A stretch of DNA of 64,000 bases from Firmicutes bacterium OM04-13BH (GCA_003481745.1 QULP01000003.1:186001-250000); one strand, 5' to 3'. Positions 53,937 to 62,779 are shown, counted from the stretch's first letter. Made by a program: numbers and translations. The notes: generated by a model not told the origin, from the sequence alone.

Positions 53937-55868
53937 TTAGTAAGCTCTGGATTCTCTACGTCCTTCCATTACACCTTCGCAAGCTTTTCTTACGCTTTCT
54001 TTTTCAGAAGTTGTTGCGATTCCTACGTTCCACCAGGATTCATATCCGTCTGTCATTGTCTTTGGAATTACTTTCAGGTCAAACAGGCAGGCAACTTCCT
54101 GTTTCTTTGCGTCCTCTAATGCTGCCACAAGTTCTGCGATTGTTTTGCATGTATAAGTTTTTAATCCGTATCCTTCGCCAATCTTTGCGTAGTCTACCGG
54201 AATTAAATCTCCTGTCGGTTTCTTTCCATCTGTGTAACGGAATTCTGTTGCGATGCTTCCGATACCATGGTTCATTTCCAGATTGTTGATGCATCCAAAT
54301 CCACAGTTATCGAAGATTAAGATATTTACTTTCTTTCTCTCCTGCATAATCGTCATGATTTCGCTGTGAAGCATCTGGAAACTGGAGTCTCCGACAACAC
54401 AGTAAACTTCATTGTCCGGCTCTGCGAATTTTACACCAAGAGTTGCTGCCACTTCGTATCCCATGCAGGAATAACCATATTCTGCATGATATCCGCCTCT
54501 CTTGTCTGTTCTCCACATACGCTGCATACAACTTGGAAGAGAACCTCCTGCTGTGATAATGGTTGCATCTTTATCAATTGTTTTATTGATTGCTGCAAGT
54601 GCAGCAGTCTGTGTAATTTTTCCGTTCGTTAATTTTACAAATTCCGGAACTGTTCTCGGGTCTCTTGCCTTGATAATCGGTTCAAAGTCATCTCCTGTAT
54701 ACTCGATTCCTGCAAGGCGATCCCACTCTTTGTCCCATGCAGCTTTTGCTGCTTCTATTTCTCCATTATAACCTGAAACATAACCTTTTGCACGCAGTTT
54801 TTCGGCAAGTGCCTCTACCGTTGCTTTTGCATCGCCCACCGCCTTTACAGCGTCCATCTTGTATGCATGATAACGGTTGTTATTAATTGTAACAAATTTT
54901 ACATCTGCATTCTGAAAAAGATGTTTTGAGCTGGTTGTAAAGTCAGACAGTCTGGAACCGATTGCGATAACTACATCTGCATCTTTTGCAATCACATTGG
55001 ATGCCAGTGTTCCTGTTACACCGATTCCGCCAAGGCAGTATGGGTGACTGGATTTGCAGGCACTCTTTCCGGCCTGGCTCTCACCAAACGGAATATGGAA
55101 TTCTTCACAGAAGTTTTCAACGGTTTCTCCGGCTTCAGAATATTTTACACCGCCACCTACAATAACAAGTGGTTTCTTTGCCTGAGAAATAATTTCCACA
55201 AGATCTTCTAACTCTTCTTCTACGGCAACCGGTCTTGTGATTCTGTGTACACGTTTCTTAAAGAAGTAATTCGGATAATCATAAGATTCACCTTCTACAT
55301 CCTGCGGAAGTGCGATACAGCAGGCACCGGTATCTGTCGGGTCTGTCAGAACTCTCATGGCACTGACTAAAGCAGTCATCAGCTGTTCCGGACGTGTAAT
55401 TCTGTCCCAATATTTGCAAACCGGTTTAAATGCATCATTTGTAGTAGTTGCAAGGCTGTTGCTCTGCTCTAACTGCTGAAGTACCGGGTCTGGCTGTCTG
55501 GAAGCAAAAGTATCTGCCGGAAATACTAACAGTGGAATATTGTTTACGGTTGCGGTTGCACATGCGGTTACCATATTTGCTGCTCCAGGTCCTACAGAAG
55601 AAGCACATGGAATAATGGTTTTTCTGTTATTCTGTTTCGCAAATGCAGTCGCCACATGGCACATACCCTGTTCATTTCTGCCCTGCATGACTCTTAACTG
55701 TCCCGGGTTGGTATCCAGCGCTTCACCAAGTCCAACTGCAATACCATGTCCAAAGATTGTGAAAAATCCTTCTACAAACTTTGTTTCTACTCCATCCATG
55801 GATACATATTGATTATCTAAAAATTTTACAATTGCCTGTGCAACTGTCATTCTTGTTGTCTCTGCCAT
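53937..55868 (-). CDS. iolD: 3D-(3,5/4)-trihydroxycyclohexane-1,2-dione hydrolase IolD
   Basis: This 643-residue ThDP enzyme has the N-terminal catalytic Glu region (FVEGFFTIFGHG), a central domain with IGSRLSDFTTSS and the ThDP-binding GDSSFQM...NCGFGCINNL in the C-terminal domain. It opens the ring to 5-deoxy-glucuronate, the IolB substrate. The frame runs to 55913, overlapping iolC, but the ATG at 55868 after AAAGGAG starts MAETTRMTVAQAI, as in relatives. It is 31 bases after iolC. Confidence 0.96.
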   Translation of the reverse strand: MAETTRMTVAQAIVKFLDNQYVSMDGVETKFVEGFFTIFGHGIAVGLGEALDTNPGQLRVMQGRNEQGMCHVATAFAKQNNRKTIIPCASSVGPGAANMVTACATATVNNIPLLVFPADTFASRQPDPVLQQLEQSNSLATTTNDAFKPVCKYWDRITRPEQLMTALVSAMRVLTDPTDTGACCIALPQDVEGESYDYPNYFFKKRVHRITRPVAVEEELEDLVEIISQAKKPLVIVGGGVKYSEAGETVENFCEEFHIPFGESQAGKSACKSSHPYCLGGIGVTGTLASNVIAKDADVVIAIGSRLSDFTTSSKHLFQNADVKFVTINNNRYHAYKMDAVKAVGDAKATVEALAEKLRAKGYVSGYNGEIEAAKAAWDKEWDRLAGIEYTGDDFEPIIKARDPRTVPEFVKLTNGKITQTAALAAINKTIDKDATIITAGGSLPSCMQRMWRTDKRGGYHAEYGYSCMGYEVAATLGVKFAEPDNEVYCVVGDSSFQMLHSEIMTIMQERKKVNILIFDNCGFGCINNLEMNHGIGSIATEFRYTDGKKPTGDLIPVDYAKIGEGYGLKTYTCKTIAELVAALEDAKKQEVACLFDLKVIPKTMTDGYESWWNVGIATTSEKESVRKACEGVMEGRRESRAY

Positions 55869-55899
55869 TTCCTCTAATCTCCTTTCTACGCTTCGTCCC

Positions 55900-56934
55900 T
55901 TATACTCTTGCAATCATTTCGCCGTACTGTTCTTTTTCTTCTTTAATAAATGCATGTACTGCATCCGGTCCCGGAAGGGAATCGGAACAGTTGTTGCTTC
56001 TTACCATCATGGATGCTTCTGCTGAACCAAATTCCAGACAATCGATAACCTGCCATCCCTGATATAATCCATATAAGAATCCGGAACCATATCCGTCTCC
56101 GCCGCCAAATCCTTTTCTTGCCTGTACCGGGAATGGTTTAATGGAGAATTTCTGTCCGTCACATGTATAAGCGGTAGAACCTTTCATACCATGTTTGATT
56201 ACTACGATTTTTGCATTGTAACCCTGCCACAAAGCTGCGGATTCTTCATCACTCATACCTGGCTGAATCAGTTTCTCAGTTAAATCAAATTCTTCTCTTG
56301 AGCCCATGATGATGTCTGCTTCTTTTGCAACGATGGAATAGTAAATGGAAATCTCATCACTGTTCTTCCAGTTATATTCTCTGTAATCGATATCAAAAAT
56401 AACTTTTGTATTGTTTTTCTTTGCCAGCATTACTGCTTTGATTGCTGCCTCTCTTGAAGGACTTTCTGCAAGTGCTGTTCCGGAAATTAAAATTGCTTTT
56501 GTCTGTTTGATGTATTCTTCATCAATGTCATCTACGCTTAACTGTAAGTCTGCAATACAGTTTCGATACATCAGGATACTGCTTTCCTTTGGAGAAAGCA
56601 TTTCTGTAAAGGTCAGTCCTAACTTTTCTCCATTTGTACATTTTGAAATGTGGGAAGTATCAATTCCCTGCTCATTGAAGTAGTCCACTACGAATTCTCC
56701 GAACTGGTCATCTGATACCTTTGCAAAAAATCCTGCTTTCAGTCCATGTCTTGTAACTCCGACTGCGATGTTTGCAGGAGAACCACCTACAAATTTTTCA
56801 AACATATGAACTTTTTTCAGTGGTTTAAATTCTTCTTTCACTTGGTCGTTATAAGCTGGATTAAAATCAATTGCAACACGTCCCAGTAAAACCAAATCCA
56901 TTGGTCTTGTTTCATCAAATTCTACATACTTCAT
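55900..56934 (-). CDS. iolC: 5-dehydro-2-deoxygluconokinase IolC
   Basis: This 344-residue PfkB-family kinase has the N-terminal substrate region (GGSPANIAVGVTRHG, about 50-64) and the C-terminal motif GFGGGDGYGSGF (catalytic Asp, about 278). GGGD replaces the usual GAGD, as in some IolC. It phosphorylates 5-dehydro-2-deoxy-D-gluconate. It is first in the iolC-iolD-iolB operon with GGGAGG before its start. The promoter at 57031-57059 carries motifs also found upstream of the LacI gene. Confidence 0.93.
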   Translation of the reverse strand: MKYVEFDETRPMDLVLLGRVAIDFNPAYNDQVKEEFKPLKKVHMFEKFVGGSPANIAVGVTRHGLKAGFFAKVSDDQFGEFVVDYFNEQGIDTSHISKCTNGEKLGLTFTEMLSPKESSILMYRNCIADLQLSVDDIDEEYIKQTKAILISGTALAESPSREAAIKAVMLAKKNNTKVIFDIDYREYNWKNSDEISIYYSIVAKEADIIMGSREEFDLTEKLIQPGMSDEESAALWQGYNAKIVVIKHGMKGSTAYTCDGQKFSIKPFPVQARKGFGGGDGYGSGFLYGLYQGWQVIDCLEFGSAEASMMVRSNNCSDSLPGPDAVHAFIKEEKEQYGEMIARV

Positions 56935-57000
56935 AAAAGTGTCCTCCCAAATTCCTTTTTTACTATTTTTACTATGTGTGTGCGTGCTTTATTTTCGTTT

Positions 57001-57145
57001 GTGTGCTTCACGTGTTCTCTTTCTGGCTTTATAGTAGCACTTGCACACGCATTTTACAAGTGCTTTTTTTGTTTTTGCACACTTTCGATATTCTGCACAA
57101 TCTAAAGGCTCGATTTTATAACAATTTTACTAGTTTCTTGTGTGC
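57001..57145. promoter_or_regulatory. Cluster of TGCACAC/GTGTGCA motifs upstream of iolC
   Basis: TTGCACAC or its complement occurs at 57001, 57041, 57075 and 57138, and GTGTGTGCGTGC near 56976. An inverted repeat AGCACTTG / CAAGTGCT (57036-57064) surrounds the promoter spacer. Candidate binding sites for the adjacent LacI-type regulator. Confidence 0.65.
57031..57059 (-). promoter_or_regulatory. Predicted promoter of the iolCDB operon
   Basis: On the minus strand: TTGTAA (57054-57059), a 17-base spacer containing GTGTGCAAG, and TACTAT (57031-57036). Confidence 0.7.
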
Positions 57146-57171
57146 TTTTATGCGTGTTTTTTGTTCACAAC

Positions 57172-57211
57172 AAAAAAAGAACCCTTTTTTATGAATCAAA
57201 AAGAGTTCTTT
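57172..57211 (-). terminator. Terminator of the iol-cluster LacI gene
   Basis: On the minus strand, AAAGAACTCTTTTT / AAAAAGGGTTCTTT form a stem with one mismatch and end in seven T. Confidence 0.8.
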
Positions 57212-57228
57212 GCTAATTTCTATTTTCT

Positions 57229-58269
57229 TTATTGCACATTATATTTTGTTTTAATACTGATTTCCGTGTACTGATACTCTTCCTCCGGCAGATTGCCGTG
57301 TTTCAGACATTCTTCTAAGATAGATACTGCCCGATAACCCTGCTCGTATCCTTCCTGGTCAATCAGGAAATCCACGGTATCTTCATTCAACGCTTTTACA
57401 TTTTCCGGTGTCACATCATAGATAATCACATAAGGGCGTTTTTCCAGATTCAATTCATCAAATGCAGCTTTAACACCTTCCTGTCCGCCGGATGCCACAA
57501 AGATTCCCTTCAAATCCGGGAATATCTTCATTGCATTTACAATAATCTGCTCTACTTCTTTTGCATCGTCCTGACTGCTTTGCACGCCAATCAGGTTCAT
57601 CTCCGGAAACTGTTTTCTGGTTTCCTCTATAAATCCATCAATTCTTCTACTGCCGGCACGGTTCGAAAAATATCCGGTAATTCCAAGAACTTTTCCCTTT
57701 CCATGCATCATAAGCCCCATCAGTCCCGCTGCGGTCTGCCCACTCTTCCAGTTATCCAGTCCCACAAAACAATTCCGTTTTGTTCCAATGATATCGGTAT
57801 TAAATGCCACAACCGGAATTTGTTTTTCTTCGATTAAGTCATTTAACTTTTCCCGAATCCGGTCACAGTCTACCGGCATGATTGCCAGTGCCTGAATCCC
57901 TGCTTCTTCCAGTTCCAGAATGGATTTCAACTGTGCTTCTTCGTCGACAGAAGGATTTTCCTTTACAATCACCTGAACTCCTGTCTCCAAAAGCCGTTCT
58001 GCCGCATCATAGATTCCCTTATTTACCTGAATCATAAATGGAGAATTGGACAGCTGTGTTACCACGCCAATCCGATACGTCTCCTCTAATTTCTTTTGTT
58101 CCTGTTCTTTTTTTCTCTGATGTTTCGGAACATATCCGATTTCGTCTGCAATCTGCCAAATCTGCTTTGCAACTTCCGGATTAATTCTTCCTCTGTTATT
58201 CAATGCCCTGTCCACAGTTCCCCTTGAAACTCCGGCCAGTTCCGCAATCTGCTGAATCGTTCCCGCCAT
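57229..58269 (-). CDS. LacI-family regulator, probable control of the iol cluster
   Basis: This 346-residue regulator has an N-terminal HTH (TIQQIAELAGVSRGTVDRAL) and a sugar-binding domain (YRIGVVTQLSNSPFMIQVN, then GITGYFSNRAGSRRIDGFI). It lies directly upstream of iolC. Its promoter and the iolC promoter share TGCACAC motifs between -35 and -10, so it is probably an autoregulated repressor of the iol operon (inference). The frame extends to 58308, but GGAGG lies eight bases before the ATG at 58269. It is paralogous to the LacI protein at 42385. Confidence 0.93.
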   Translation of the reverse strand: MAGTIQQIAELAGVSRGTVDRALNNRGRINPEVAKQIWQIADEIGYVPKHQRKKEQEQKKLEETYRIGVVTQLSNSPFMIQVNKGIYDAAERLLETGVQVIVKENPSVDEEAQLKSILELEEAGIQALAIMPVDCDRIREKLNDLIEEKQIPVVAFNTDIIGTKRNCFVGLDNWKSGQTAAGLMGLMMHGKGKVLGITGYFSNRAGSRRIDGFIEETRKQFPEMNLIGVQSSQDDAKEVEQIIVNAMKIFPDLKGIFVASGGQEGVKAAFDELNLEKRPYVIIYDVTPENVKALNEDTVDFLIDQEGYEQGYRAVSILEECLKHGNLPEEEYQYTEISIKTKYNVQ

Positions 58270-58354
58270 AAATTTTGCCTCCGGTGCTCTAAATTTTACA
58301 CATTGCACACAAATCTATTTGATTTTTGGAATAAAAAGCACACATTTTTGTTTT

Positions 58355-58383
58355 ATTATATACTCATGGTGTGCATTTGGCAA
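58355..58383 (-). promoter_or_regulatory. Predicted promoter of the iol-cluster LacI gene with TGCACAC motif
   Basis: On the minus strand: TTGCCA (58378-58383), a 17-base spacer that contains TGCACACCATG, and TATAAT (58355-58360). GTGTGC-type motifs also lie downstream, near 58338 and 58303. Confidence 0.75.
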
Positions 58384-58395
58384 GAGGAGAAATGA

Positions 58396-58435
58396 AAAAG
58401 ATGAAGTGCTTTTTCAAAAAACACCTCATCTTTTC
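58396..58435 (-). terminator. Terminator of the beta-helix gene
   Basis: AAAAGATGAAGTG / CACCTCATCTTTT stem with one mismatch, past the beta-helix stop on the minus strand; the -35 of the LacI promoter is just beyond. Confidence 0.75.
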
Positions 58436-58467
58436 TATTGAATTATTTAAGAATACACTTTTTTAAA

Positions 58468-60456
58468 TTAGAACAACACTTTCTTCACATCTTCTGCCTG
58501 TGCAAATGGTCCAGGAATGACATCCATGCCACGGTGTCCGCCAAAATAGTCTTTATCAAACTGAATGGCTGTTCCATCCGGATTTTCAAATCTCTGTTCC
58601 GGCTCAAATGCTTTTCCAAGTATATCGGAATGAATCATGCGGTCTTTAAACTCACCGACTAAATCATATACATTCGTATCTAAGTAATAGCTTCCCTCTT
58701 TTTCTACAAGATCCACTTTTGCTTCTTTATCTGAAATAACCAGTCCATTCACTTCATTTTTGCACGCTTCTGCACCATTTAAGTATACATTTCCCTCAAT
58801 CCATACCGGAAGATGTCCAAAATGTACCGGCTCTAATTTCTTCATATCAACCGGTTTTGTGAAATCAAACTGAGAAATCCATTCGTCATAAGTCGGATAT
58901 TCATCAAACATCCAGGTTCCTGCTTTTCTGTTTTCAGAATCAAATCCTTCATCGGAATCGTGTGGAATAATCACATCTTCTGACGGCCATTTCTGAACAA
59001 AGATATTGTTGTAAATTCTGTCATCCCCATGAAGAATGGTCATAAATCCCATTACTTCTGTGCGGTGTGGCATATGATATGGCGTATAACGCCATCCGGT
59101 TCCATCACCAACGCAAGTCAGCGCACCACAGATTAAGTTATGTACCAGTGCAACACCCTCTGTTGCAAATCTTAAACTTGCATCGGAAAGCATTACGTTA
59201 TTATCAATCAAAGTCGGACCATGTCCTACTTCAACAAAGATATCCTGAGACATCATACCGCCTTCTAAGCTCTTTGCATAAGCCGGTTTCTGGTTGTCAT
59301 GTAACAGGTTCTGAGTCAGTCTTGTACCCTGAGCTTCCCAGTCACACCAGATACCCATTGTACAATGATGAATGTGATTACGGCGCATTGTTACGTCGAT
59401 TGCAGCGTGCATCTTAATGCCCGCAATTTCAGCTCCACCCTGTTCCATCATGTTATTGATATGATGAATATGGTTGTCCTCGATTATGCTGAATACACCG
59501 CCCATACGACCGATAATACCGCCCTGTTCGCAGTGATGAATATTATTACGGCGAATAATATGTCCACCGATGTTTTCCTTTAACCAGCCATGATACTGTC
59601 CTCTGCAGACTGCATCACGTTCCATCTGAGTCGGACTCTTTACATATTTATAAGTAAAATAATGGTCATTTTCAGGGTCTAAATATTTTCCTACGGAAAT
59701 TCCGGCACATTTACTGTTTGAAATATCACAGTCCTCGATAATCCAGCCCTTGCTCCAGTGTGGTCCAATCATACCATCCTGAAATGCTGCTGGAGGAGCC
59801 CATGTTGTTGCTGCTTTATTAATATTAAATCCGCTTACTGTAATATAGTTTACTCCGGTTTTTTCCGGCATAAAGCACTCACGTCTTACGTTGATTTCTA
59901 CATTTTCTTCATTCGGATTTTTACCCTGGAAATTTGCATAGATAATAGTTTCATCTTTTTCTTCATCCTGCTCGGTGTACCATTTATAAATAGAATCTTC
60001 CGGTACCCAGCTGCACTCATACACTTCACCTTTAATGCACTCTTCTAAAGAAACTGCCTCATAAAGTGCTTTATCATTTAAATAAACACAGCCTGTGTGC
60101 TTGTCTGCCTTTGCAAAGTACCAGTCACCATAAACAACCGTAGTATATGGATTATAATTTCCAAAAATGCTGTTTGCAATTCGGCATACCCATACATTTC
60201 CTTCATACTTCTGCCAGCTCTTTACCTGCTCTGCACCGGTGATAACAGCCCCAAGCGGCTGGGTGCTTCGATAAGAAATACGTGCATCCTCTTCTCCTGC
60301 ATGAATTGGGTTAACATATTCACGATAAACACCAGGAGAAACTAAAACCTCATCTCCTGCCTTTGCTACTTTTGCTGCATCATTGATATGACGAAACGGC
60401 ATGTTTGCAGTACCATTTCCATCACGACCTGCATTTGCATTTACATAAATTCTCAT
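58468..60456 (-). CDS. Right-handed parallel beta-helix protein, probable carbohydrate-active enzyme
   Basis: This 662-residue protein begins IYVNANAGRDGNGTANMPFRHINDAAKVA, the DUF1565-type start of many beta-helix glycan enzymes. Repeats such as GGHIIRRNNIHHC, SIIEDNHIHHI and VTMRRNHIHHC form coils of a parallel beta-helix (about 270-450). No signal peptide is present, so it may act on imported oligosaccharides. Relatives are annotated as pectate-lyase-like or GH141-like proteins; I cannot assign the activity. GGAGGAG precedes the start, and it has its own promoter. Confidence 0.85.
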   Translation of the reverse strand: MRIYVNANAGRDGNGTANMPFRHINDAAKVAKAGDEVLVSPGVYREYVNPIHAGEEDARISYRSTQPLGAVITGAEQVKSWQKYEGNVWVCRIANSIFGNYNPYTTVVYGDWYFAKADKHTGCVYLNDKALYEAVSLEECIKGEVYECSWVPEDSIYKWYTEQDEEKDETIIYANFQGKNPNEENVEINVRRECFMPEKTGVNYITVSGFNINKAATTWAPPAAFQDGMIGPHWSKGWIIEDCDISNSKCAGISVGKYLDPENDHYFTYKYVKSPTQMERDAVCRGQYHGWLKENIGGHIIRRNNIHHCEQGGIIGRMGGVFSIIEDNHIHHINNMMEQGGAEIAGIKMHAAIDVTMRRNHIHHCTMGIWCDWEAQGTRLTQNLLHDNQKPAYAKSLEGGMMSQDIFVEVGHGPTLIDNNVMLSDASLRFATEGVALVHNLICGALTCVGDGTGWRYTPYHMPHRTEVMGFMTILHGDDRIYNNIFVQKWPSEDVIIPHDSDEGFDSENRKAGTWMFDEYPTYDEWISQFDFTKPVDMKKLEPVHFGHLPVWIEGNVYLNGAEACKNEVNGLVISDKEAKVDLVEKEGSYYLDTNVYDLVGEFKDRMIHSDILGKAFEPEQRFENPDGTAIQFDKDYFGGHRGMDVIPGPFAQAEDVKKVLF

Positions 60457-60520
60457 GATTCAAACTCCTCCAAAAATAATAGTTTCAATTTCTATTCGCA
60501 TATTTATTTTTCTGAAATGA

Positions 60521-60549
60521 AGTATAGCATTCGATAATTGAAAATACAA
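60521..60549 (-). promoter_or_regulatory. Predicted promoter of the beta-helix gene
   Basis: On the minus strand: TTGTAT (60544-60549), a 17-base spacer and TATACT (60521-60526) with an extended TGC. Confidence 0.65.
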
Positions 60550-60607
60550 TTTATTTTTGTTTGAAAAATCTTGAATCTTGTGTGGAGATTAAAATTCAAA
60601 TCAATCT

Positions 60608-60886
60608 TTAACAAAAATAACTAATTTTTCCAAAATGTTCTATCCACTCATAAATAATATCAGAACTATTGGCTTCTACAACTCGTACTAATTTTTTTAA
60701 TACCTTCTCTGGTATTTTTGAATTATTATTGCAAACAAGAGCTTTTCCTGTACTGGTAATCCAAAGTTTTGTAGCATGAGCAGTGGCACGTCCTTCAGAA
60801 ATATGGACATGAACAGGTTCAAGGGGCTCATTCTCATTTGACCAAAAATAAATACTATACGGACCAATTCTAAGAATTTGCGGCAT
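60608..60886 (-). CDS. DUF4160-domain small protein
   Basis: This 92-residue protein matches DUF4160: IGPYSIYFWSNENEP, then the conserved VHVHISEG with two His and a metal-ligand-like context. The family is often paired with a DUF2442-like gene, and some authors have suggested toxin-antitoxin-like roles; the function is unproven. It overlaps the end of the upstream gene by 17 bases, and its ribosome binding site GGAGGG lies inside that gene, so translation is coupled. Confidence 0.82.
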   Translation of the reverse strand: MPQILRIGPYSIYFWSNENEPLEPVHVHISEGRATAHATKLWITSTGKALVCNNNSKIPEKVLKKLVRVVEANSSDIIYEWIEHFGKISYFC

Positions 60887-61142
60887 TTAAAAGCCCTCCT
60901 TCTTGAGAAAATTCAATAATCAGATGAGCATTATTTCTAAGCAAATGTTTGAAATACTCTATTTGGCTCTCTGAATATCCGCTAATATTCTCCCATTTAT
61001 ATTCAGGAAGCCAGCAGGTTGCATTAGAGAAACCACCATCATCATTTGGCGTTTCAATATACACTTTAACTGTTCCATTTGCTTTCATCTCTGAATGGGT
61101 AATCTCTGTATCATCGTTTAAAGTTAAGAATGGATACATCAT
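60870..61142 (-). CDS. Small protein paired with DUF4160 gene (DUF2442-like context)
   Basis: This 90-residue acidic protein begins MMYPFLTLNDDTEITHSEM and continues GFSNATCWLPEYKW, ending LIIEFSQEGGLLNAANS. It has no membrane segment or known catalytic motif. The pairing and 17-base overlap with a DUF4160 gene recall DUF2442/DUF4160 pairs, but I am not certain of its family. AAAGGAGG lies eight bases before the ATG at 61142. A -10 TATAAT with extended TGC is at 61183-61188. Confidence 0.75.
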   Translation of the reverse strand: MMYPFLTLNDDTEITHSEMKANGTVKVYIETPNDDGGFSNATCWLPEYKWENISGYSESQIEYFKHLLRNNAHLIIEFSQEGGLLNAANS

Positions 61143-61182
61143 TATCAAAGCCTCCTTTTAATTTTTATATTTCTTTTAATCT

Positions 61183-61188
61183 ATTATA
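61183..61188 (-). promoter_or_regulatory. -10 element for the DUF4160 gene pair
   Basis: TATAAT (minus strand) with an extended TGC upstream; no clear -35. Confidence 0.5.
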
Positions 61189-61244
61189 GCACTAAGAAAA
61201 TAAAAATAATAATAAAATTAAGTATCTATTTCTATTCAGTTTGT

Positions 61245-62015
61245 TTATCCCTTTACACTTCTGCCTGCATTTTCTCCTGCCACTTTTCCAACCTCATTAT
61301 ATGCTGTCTGAAAATAATGATAGCTGTCTTTCATGAGTTCACGTGCTTTCATCGTATGAAATTCATCACATACCAGTATGATATCTTCCACTTTCTCTGC
61401 CAGTTCCAGCTGGGTATGCCGAATCTTCTTATACGCTTCTTCAAATCCATCTTTGCCATTGTATTCCCCGATTGTAACCAAAAAACATTTCTCAATTCCC
61501 GCTTTTCTTAGTCTTTCAAGCATATTTTTAAATTTCTTTTTATAATCGTCTGCTAAAGTACCTCTATCTCCATCGGTTTCTCCCTGACACCAAGCTACAT
61601 ATTTATGCCGAATTTCTATTTGATTCTTTTTTGCATACAAAACTGCTTTTTCCAATCTTTCGATGGCATCTGATAAATAATCCTCATTTCCCTGCCATTC
61701 ACAGATAGCTGAACCACCTTTACTTGCGGATACTGCCAATACTGGAACTTTTGTTTCTTTATAATATGCATTTACAAAAGCTGTCACCATAGAACCTGTT
61801 TTCATTCCTGGTTCATAGATACCATTTGGATTATTTTCATTCACACCAAATGGCTCTTCTATTTTATGTATATGCTCTGGGTCGCTGACTGCCCGATACT
61901 CCATTCCAGCACCATCTAAGAGTAAAGGTGCTGGCTCGTTCCATTTTTCTGTTGAAATTCCTCTTCCTGCCATATTTGACTGTCCGGCAAATAAAATTAA
62001 ATCGTAAGTTTTCAT
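61245..62015 (-). CDS. SGNH-family carbohydrate esterase (sialate O-acetylesterase-like)
   Basis: This 256-residue esterase has block I LFAGQSNMAGRG (nucleophile Ser), a block with GSAICEW (the Gly/Ser oxyanion region), WCQGETDG (Asn/Gln block) and a C-terminal DSYHY (catalytic His). This is the CE6 / sialate O-acetylesterase-like (DUF303) pattern. It probably removes acetyl groups from a glycan and, lacking a signal peptide, acts in the cytoplasm. An ATG nearer the GAGGG is too close to it, so the ATG at 62015 is used. Confidence 0.88.
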   Translation of the reverse strand: MKTYDLILFAGQSNMAGRGISTEKWNEPAPLLLDGAGMEYRAVSDPEHIHKIEEPFGVNENNPNGIYEPGMKTGSMVTAFVNAYYKETKVPVLAVSASKGGSAICEWQGNEDYLSDAIERLEKAVLYAKKNQIEIRHKYVAWCQGETDGDRGTLADDYKKKFKNMLERLRKAGIEKCFLVTIGEYNGKDGFEEAYKKIRHTQLELAEKVEDIILVCDEFHTMKARELMKDSYHYFQTAYNEVGKVAGENAGRSVKG

Positions 62016-62140
62016 ATTTATCATTCCCTCTGTCATCTAAGTAATATAACTCTTTATTATCTTATACGAAACTTAGCAAATTTGAAATGAATAAGTCCTG
62101 TTTTTTATTTGAACAAACTATACATTTTTATTTTAGATAC

Positions 62141-62180
62141 AAAAAAGACCATCACATTTTTAAATGCAATAGCCTTTTTT
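62141..62180 (-). terminator. Terminator of the tRNA cluster
   Basis: On the minus strand, AAAAAAGGCTATTGCATTT pairs with AAATGTGATGGTCTTTTTT (with G-U pairs) and ends in six T, past tRNA-Leu. Confidence 0.8.
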
Positions 62181-62182
62181 CA

Positions 62183-62262
62183 TGCGGGCAACAGGACTTG
62201 AACCTGCACGGTCTCCCACTAGAACCTAAATCTAGCGCGTCTGCCAATTCCGCCATGCCCGC
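62183..62262 (-). tRNA. tRNA-Leu (anticodon UAG)
   Basis: Acceptor GCGGGCA / TGCCCGC, anticodon stem CTAGA / TCTAG around TTTAGGT with UAG, a class II variable arm, and a normal T-loop. Last tRNA of the cluster. Confidence 0.95.
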
Positions 62263-62307
62263 CTATGCAATTGTAAAAAAATAGGAACAAGCTTTTGCTT
62301 GTTCCAG

Positions 62308-62380
62308 TGAAGCATCGGGGATTCGAACCCCGGACAACTTGATTAAAAGTCAAGTGCTCTACCGACTGAGCTAATGCTCC
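62308..62380 (-). tRNA. tRNA-Lys (anticodon UUU)
   Basis: Acceptor GGAGCAT / ATGCTTC (one G-U), anticodon loop CTTTTAA with UUU, T-arm GGGGTTCGAATCCCC. Confidence 0.96.
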
Positions 62381-62398
62381 ATAATTTAGTACCTTGAA

Positions 62399-62470
62399 CT
62401 GGGCTAGCTGGATTCGAACCAGCGAATGCAGCAGTCAAAGTGCTGTGCCTTACCGCTTGGCGATAGCCCA
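62399..62470 (-). tRNA. tRNA-Gln (anticodon UUG)
   Basis: Acceptor TGGGCTA / TAGCCCA, anticodon loop CTTTGAC with UUG, T-arm GCTGGTTCGAATCCAGC. Confidence 0.96.
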
Positions 62471-62488
62471 AGAACGCCTTACGGCTAA

Positions 62489-62563
62489 GGTGGATAGAGG
62501 GATTCGAACCCTCGGCCTCCAGAGCCACAATCTGGCGCGCTAACCAACTGCGCTATACCCACC
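62489..62563 (-). tRNA. tRNA-His (anticodon GUG)
   Basis: The extra 5' G at 62563 pairs with C73, as required for His. Anticodon loop ATTGTGG with GUG; T-arm GAGGGTTCGAATCCCTC. Confidence 0.96.
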
Positions 62564-62587
62564 ATTATATGTACATTTCTGTACAAG

Positions 62588-62661
<74 letters not shown>

Positions 62662-62683
62662 GTACTCAGTATTGCATACTGAA

Positions 62684-62754
62684 AGCGGGTGATGGGAATC
62701 GAACCCACATATCCAGCTTGGAAGGCTGGTGTTCTACCACTGAACTACACCCGC
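62684..62754 (-). tRNA. tRNA-Gly (anticodon UCC)
   Basis: Identical in sequence to the single tRNA-Gly at 32114, including the discriminator base. Confidence 0.97.
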
Positions 62755-62779
62755 ATGGGTTTTCCTTTTTTAAAGGAAG

